Of a DNA stretch of 7,491 bases, positions 6,257 to 7,491 are shown piece after piece. The notes below the pieces were generated by a model. It was not told the DNA's origin, searched no databases, and saw only the letters and a program-made list of their open reading frames with translations. The DNA is taken from NCBI GenBank assembly GCA_016213345.1, contig JACRAO010000167.1, forward strand, positions 1-7,491. The letters run 5' to 3'. How positions within the stretch are numbered: position 1 is the stretch's first letter; every line of letters begins with the position of its first letter. A program made the translations under genes and the position numbers. Origin of the DNA: Bdellovibrio sp. Its GTDB lineage: Bacteria > Bdellovibrionota > UBA1018.

Positions 6257-7491
6257 TTAGTCAACAAGGCCTCCAACCATGATTTTTGCGATTTCGTCAT
6301 CGCTAAATCCATATTCCTTCAGAATCTCTTTTTTCTTTTCAGGATTTGGTTCTTTTTTCGCTAGTCTTAGTGCTAAAGTCAATAAAACAGATCTTGCAAC
6401 ACTTGAAGACAAAGTTTGTGCCATCTTTGTAGACAATGAACCAAGTCTTTTAAGTGCTGCTATTATTTGGAGTGCAAGTCCAATTCTTGAACCAGTTACA
6501 AGAGTTGGTAATCCCATTAAAAATGGAGTTGCTACAGAAGCTGCAATTGTCCACTTTTGGTTCTCTACTTCATCAAGTCCTGCTGCAATAATATTTTTGT
6601 CATCTGTTAATAGTTTTGTTTTCCATCTTGCAATTGCTGTGAAAACTGCTGGTGAAACTCCTAAGTCTTTCAATTGATTTATTAAAGTCGTTATTGATTT
6701 TAGTGCTCCTTCTTGATCAATCTCAGGAGCTGTGCTGGCATCACTTCCGCGTGTTTGTGAATATGTGCCAGTTGCTAAATTATCCCAATTGTTTGTTTCT
6801 ATTGCTGCTGCTATATAATCTTTTCCTGCTTGTTCAATTTTCTTTGTAATATCTAAAATTTTTTCTTCGTAATATGCATTGCTTTCGATTCTTACTCTTC
6901 CATCTTGGTTTGGTGGTAAAAAGACAATGCCTATTTGTTTTCTTAGTTCAGATGTGGGCCAGGCTTCTTTTCGGTTTGGATCTAACAAGCCTCCTTGGAT
7001 ACTTCCGAAACCAGGGTCCACTAAAAACATTAGTGCAGTAATGAAATCTGGATGTTTTTCAAGTTCTCTTATGTCTATCATACCTGCTTGGTTATCCGAG
7101 TTTTCTACATTCCAATTTTCTTTTGTAAATTGCCTGTTTGCTAGGCTGCTAAGATCAATGCCACGAGTTGGATCTATAAAAATGCCATTTTCATTTAATT
7201 TTTTAACCAGTGGTCCTATATGCCCTTTCAGTTCATCAAAGTATTGAGTTGGATTATTTATTGCTAAGCCATTTAGTATTTCTTGATCGGATTGCGAAAG
7301 AGTAAAATTTGGATTGTTGAGATATTTTTGAATAAGATACAGGGTAAAATTGTTTGCAAAAACGTCTTGTAGTCCAAAAATAAAACTTTTTTGTACTTCT
7401 TTTTCGTTTTCGTCTTGATTGTTTCTTGCTTCAAGAAATCTCTTAATAAGTTCATCTCGTTCAGAAGTATTTATTTCTCCAGAAAAATAGC
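6257..7491 (-). CDS. Unidentified protein, C-terminal 410 residues (5' end outside window)
   Basis: On the minus strand the frame ending at TAA 6257-6259 stays open to the right edge, 410 complete sense codons, although the DNA is AT-rich and stop codons would be frequent by chance. The ATG at 7081 is thus probably internal: the 136 codons before it read as normal hydrophilic protein, including ERDELIKRFLEARNNQDENE near the edge, and I see no good SD in front of it. Composition is soluble-like and rich in Asn, Gln, Lys and Glu for most of the length. Towards the C-terminus lie a hydrophobic stretch (about 6452-6553, TIAASVATPFLMGLPTLVTG and following) and a second, amphipathic one (SSVARSVLLTLALRLA), then a charged tail ending DDEIAKIMVGGLVD. 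No catalytic motif or known domain is recognisable, and no function is proposed. It converges on the metalloprotease gene with 21 bp between stops. Plus-strand open frames here are much shorter and are shadows. Confidence 0.8.
   Translation of the reverse strand, partial: YFSGEINTSERDELIKRFLEARNNQDENEKEVQKSFIFGLQDVFANNFTLYLIQKYLNNPNFTLSQSDQEILNGLAINNPTQYFDELKGHIGPLVKKLNENGIFIDPTRGIDLSSLANRQFTKENWNVENSDNQAGMIDIRELEKHPDFITALMFLVDPGFGSIQGGLLDPNRKEAWPTSELRKQIGIVFLPPNQDGRVRIESNAYYEEKILDITKKIEQAGKDYIAAAIETNNWDNLATGTYSQTRGSDASTAPEIDQEGALKSITTLINQLKDLGVSPAVFTAIARWKTKLLTDDKNIIAAGLDEVENQKWTIAASVATPFLMGLPTLVTGSRIGLALQIIAALKRLGSLSTKMAQTLSSSVARSVLLTLALRLAKKEPNPEKKKEILKEYGFSDDEIAKIMVGGLVD

Noticed and set aside
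6279..7247. Plus-strand open frames opposite the minus-strand gene
   Set aside because: They are short, hydrophobic in the way antisense frames of AT-rich genes are, and lie opposite a 410-codon open frame with normal protein composition.
1..7491. CRISPR array, tRNA, rRNA, insertion sequence or attachment site
   Set aside because: No regularly spaced repeats, cloverleaf-like sequence, transposase motifs or terminal inverted repeats were seen; the only clear repeat is the short tandem array at 4016-4070.

Overview
This AT-rich window looks like chromosomal DNA of a Gram-negative bacterium. It carries four consecutive genes for isoprenoid synthesis by the mevalonate route, then a secreted lipoprotein metalloprotease, then an unidentified gene on the opposite strand. 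A complete-looking mevalonate cluster is unusual in Gram-negative bacteria. Together with a lipoprotein zinc protease carrying a Cys-rich C-terminal part, it suggests a Bdellovibrionota-type (Oligoflexia-like) organism. That placement is inference; a Legionella/Coxiella-type gammaproteobacterium is not excluded.

Layout: (1) 2-436, plus strand, the C-terminal 144 residues of a type 2 isopentenyl-diphosphate isomerase whose start lies left of the window. (2) 415-1713, class II HMG-CoA reductase. (3) 1682-2743, a GHMP-family kinase, most likely phosphomevalonate kinase. (4) 2747-3817, diphosphomevalonate decarboxylase. Genes 1/2 and 2/3 overlap by 22 and 32 bp, and 3/4 are 3 bp apart, so they almost certainly form one translationally coupled operon. 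HMG-CoA synthase and mevalonate kinase are not in view and would be expected upstream or elsewhere.

A 129-bp gap (3818-3946) without a convincing terminator or promoter leads to (5) 3947-6235, a 762-residue lipoprotein with a metzincin-type zinc site. It has a 7-residue tandem repeat just behind the lipidated cysteine, and an A7G6 homopolymer tract forms its ribosome binding site. (6) On the minus strand, converging on gene 5 with only 21 bp between the stop codons, an open frame runs from 6257 to the right edge of the window: at least 410 residues, 5' end outside. I do not recognise its family.

Functionally, genes 1-4 convert HMG-CoA to mevalonate, phosphorylate and decarboxylate it to IPP, and isomerise IPP to DMAPP. 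The protease and the minus-strand gene show no link to this pathway beyond adjacency. I did not find a clear new biological system. The most unusual points are the repeat-bearing lipoprotein tether with its homopolymeric translation start region, the divergent kinase and decarboxylase motifs, and the unidentified minus-strand gene.
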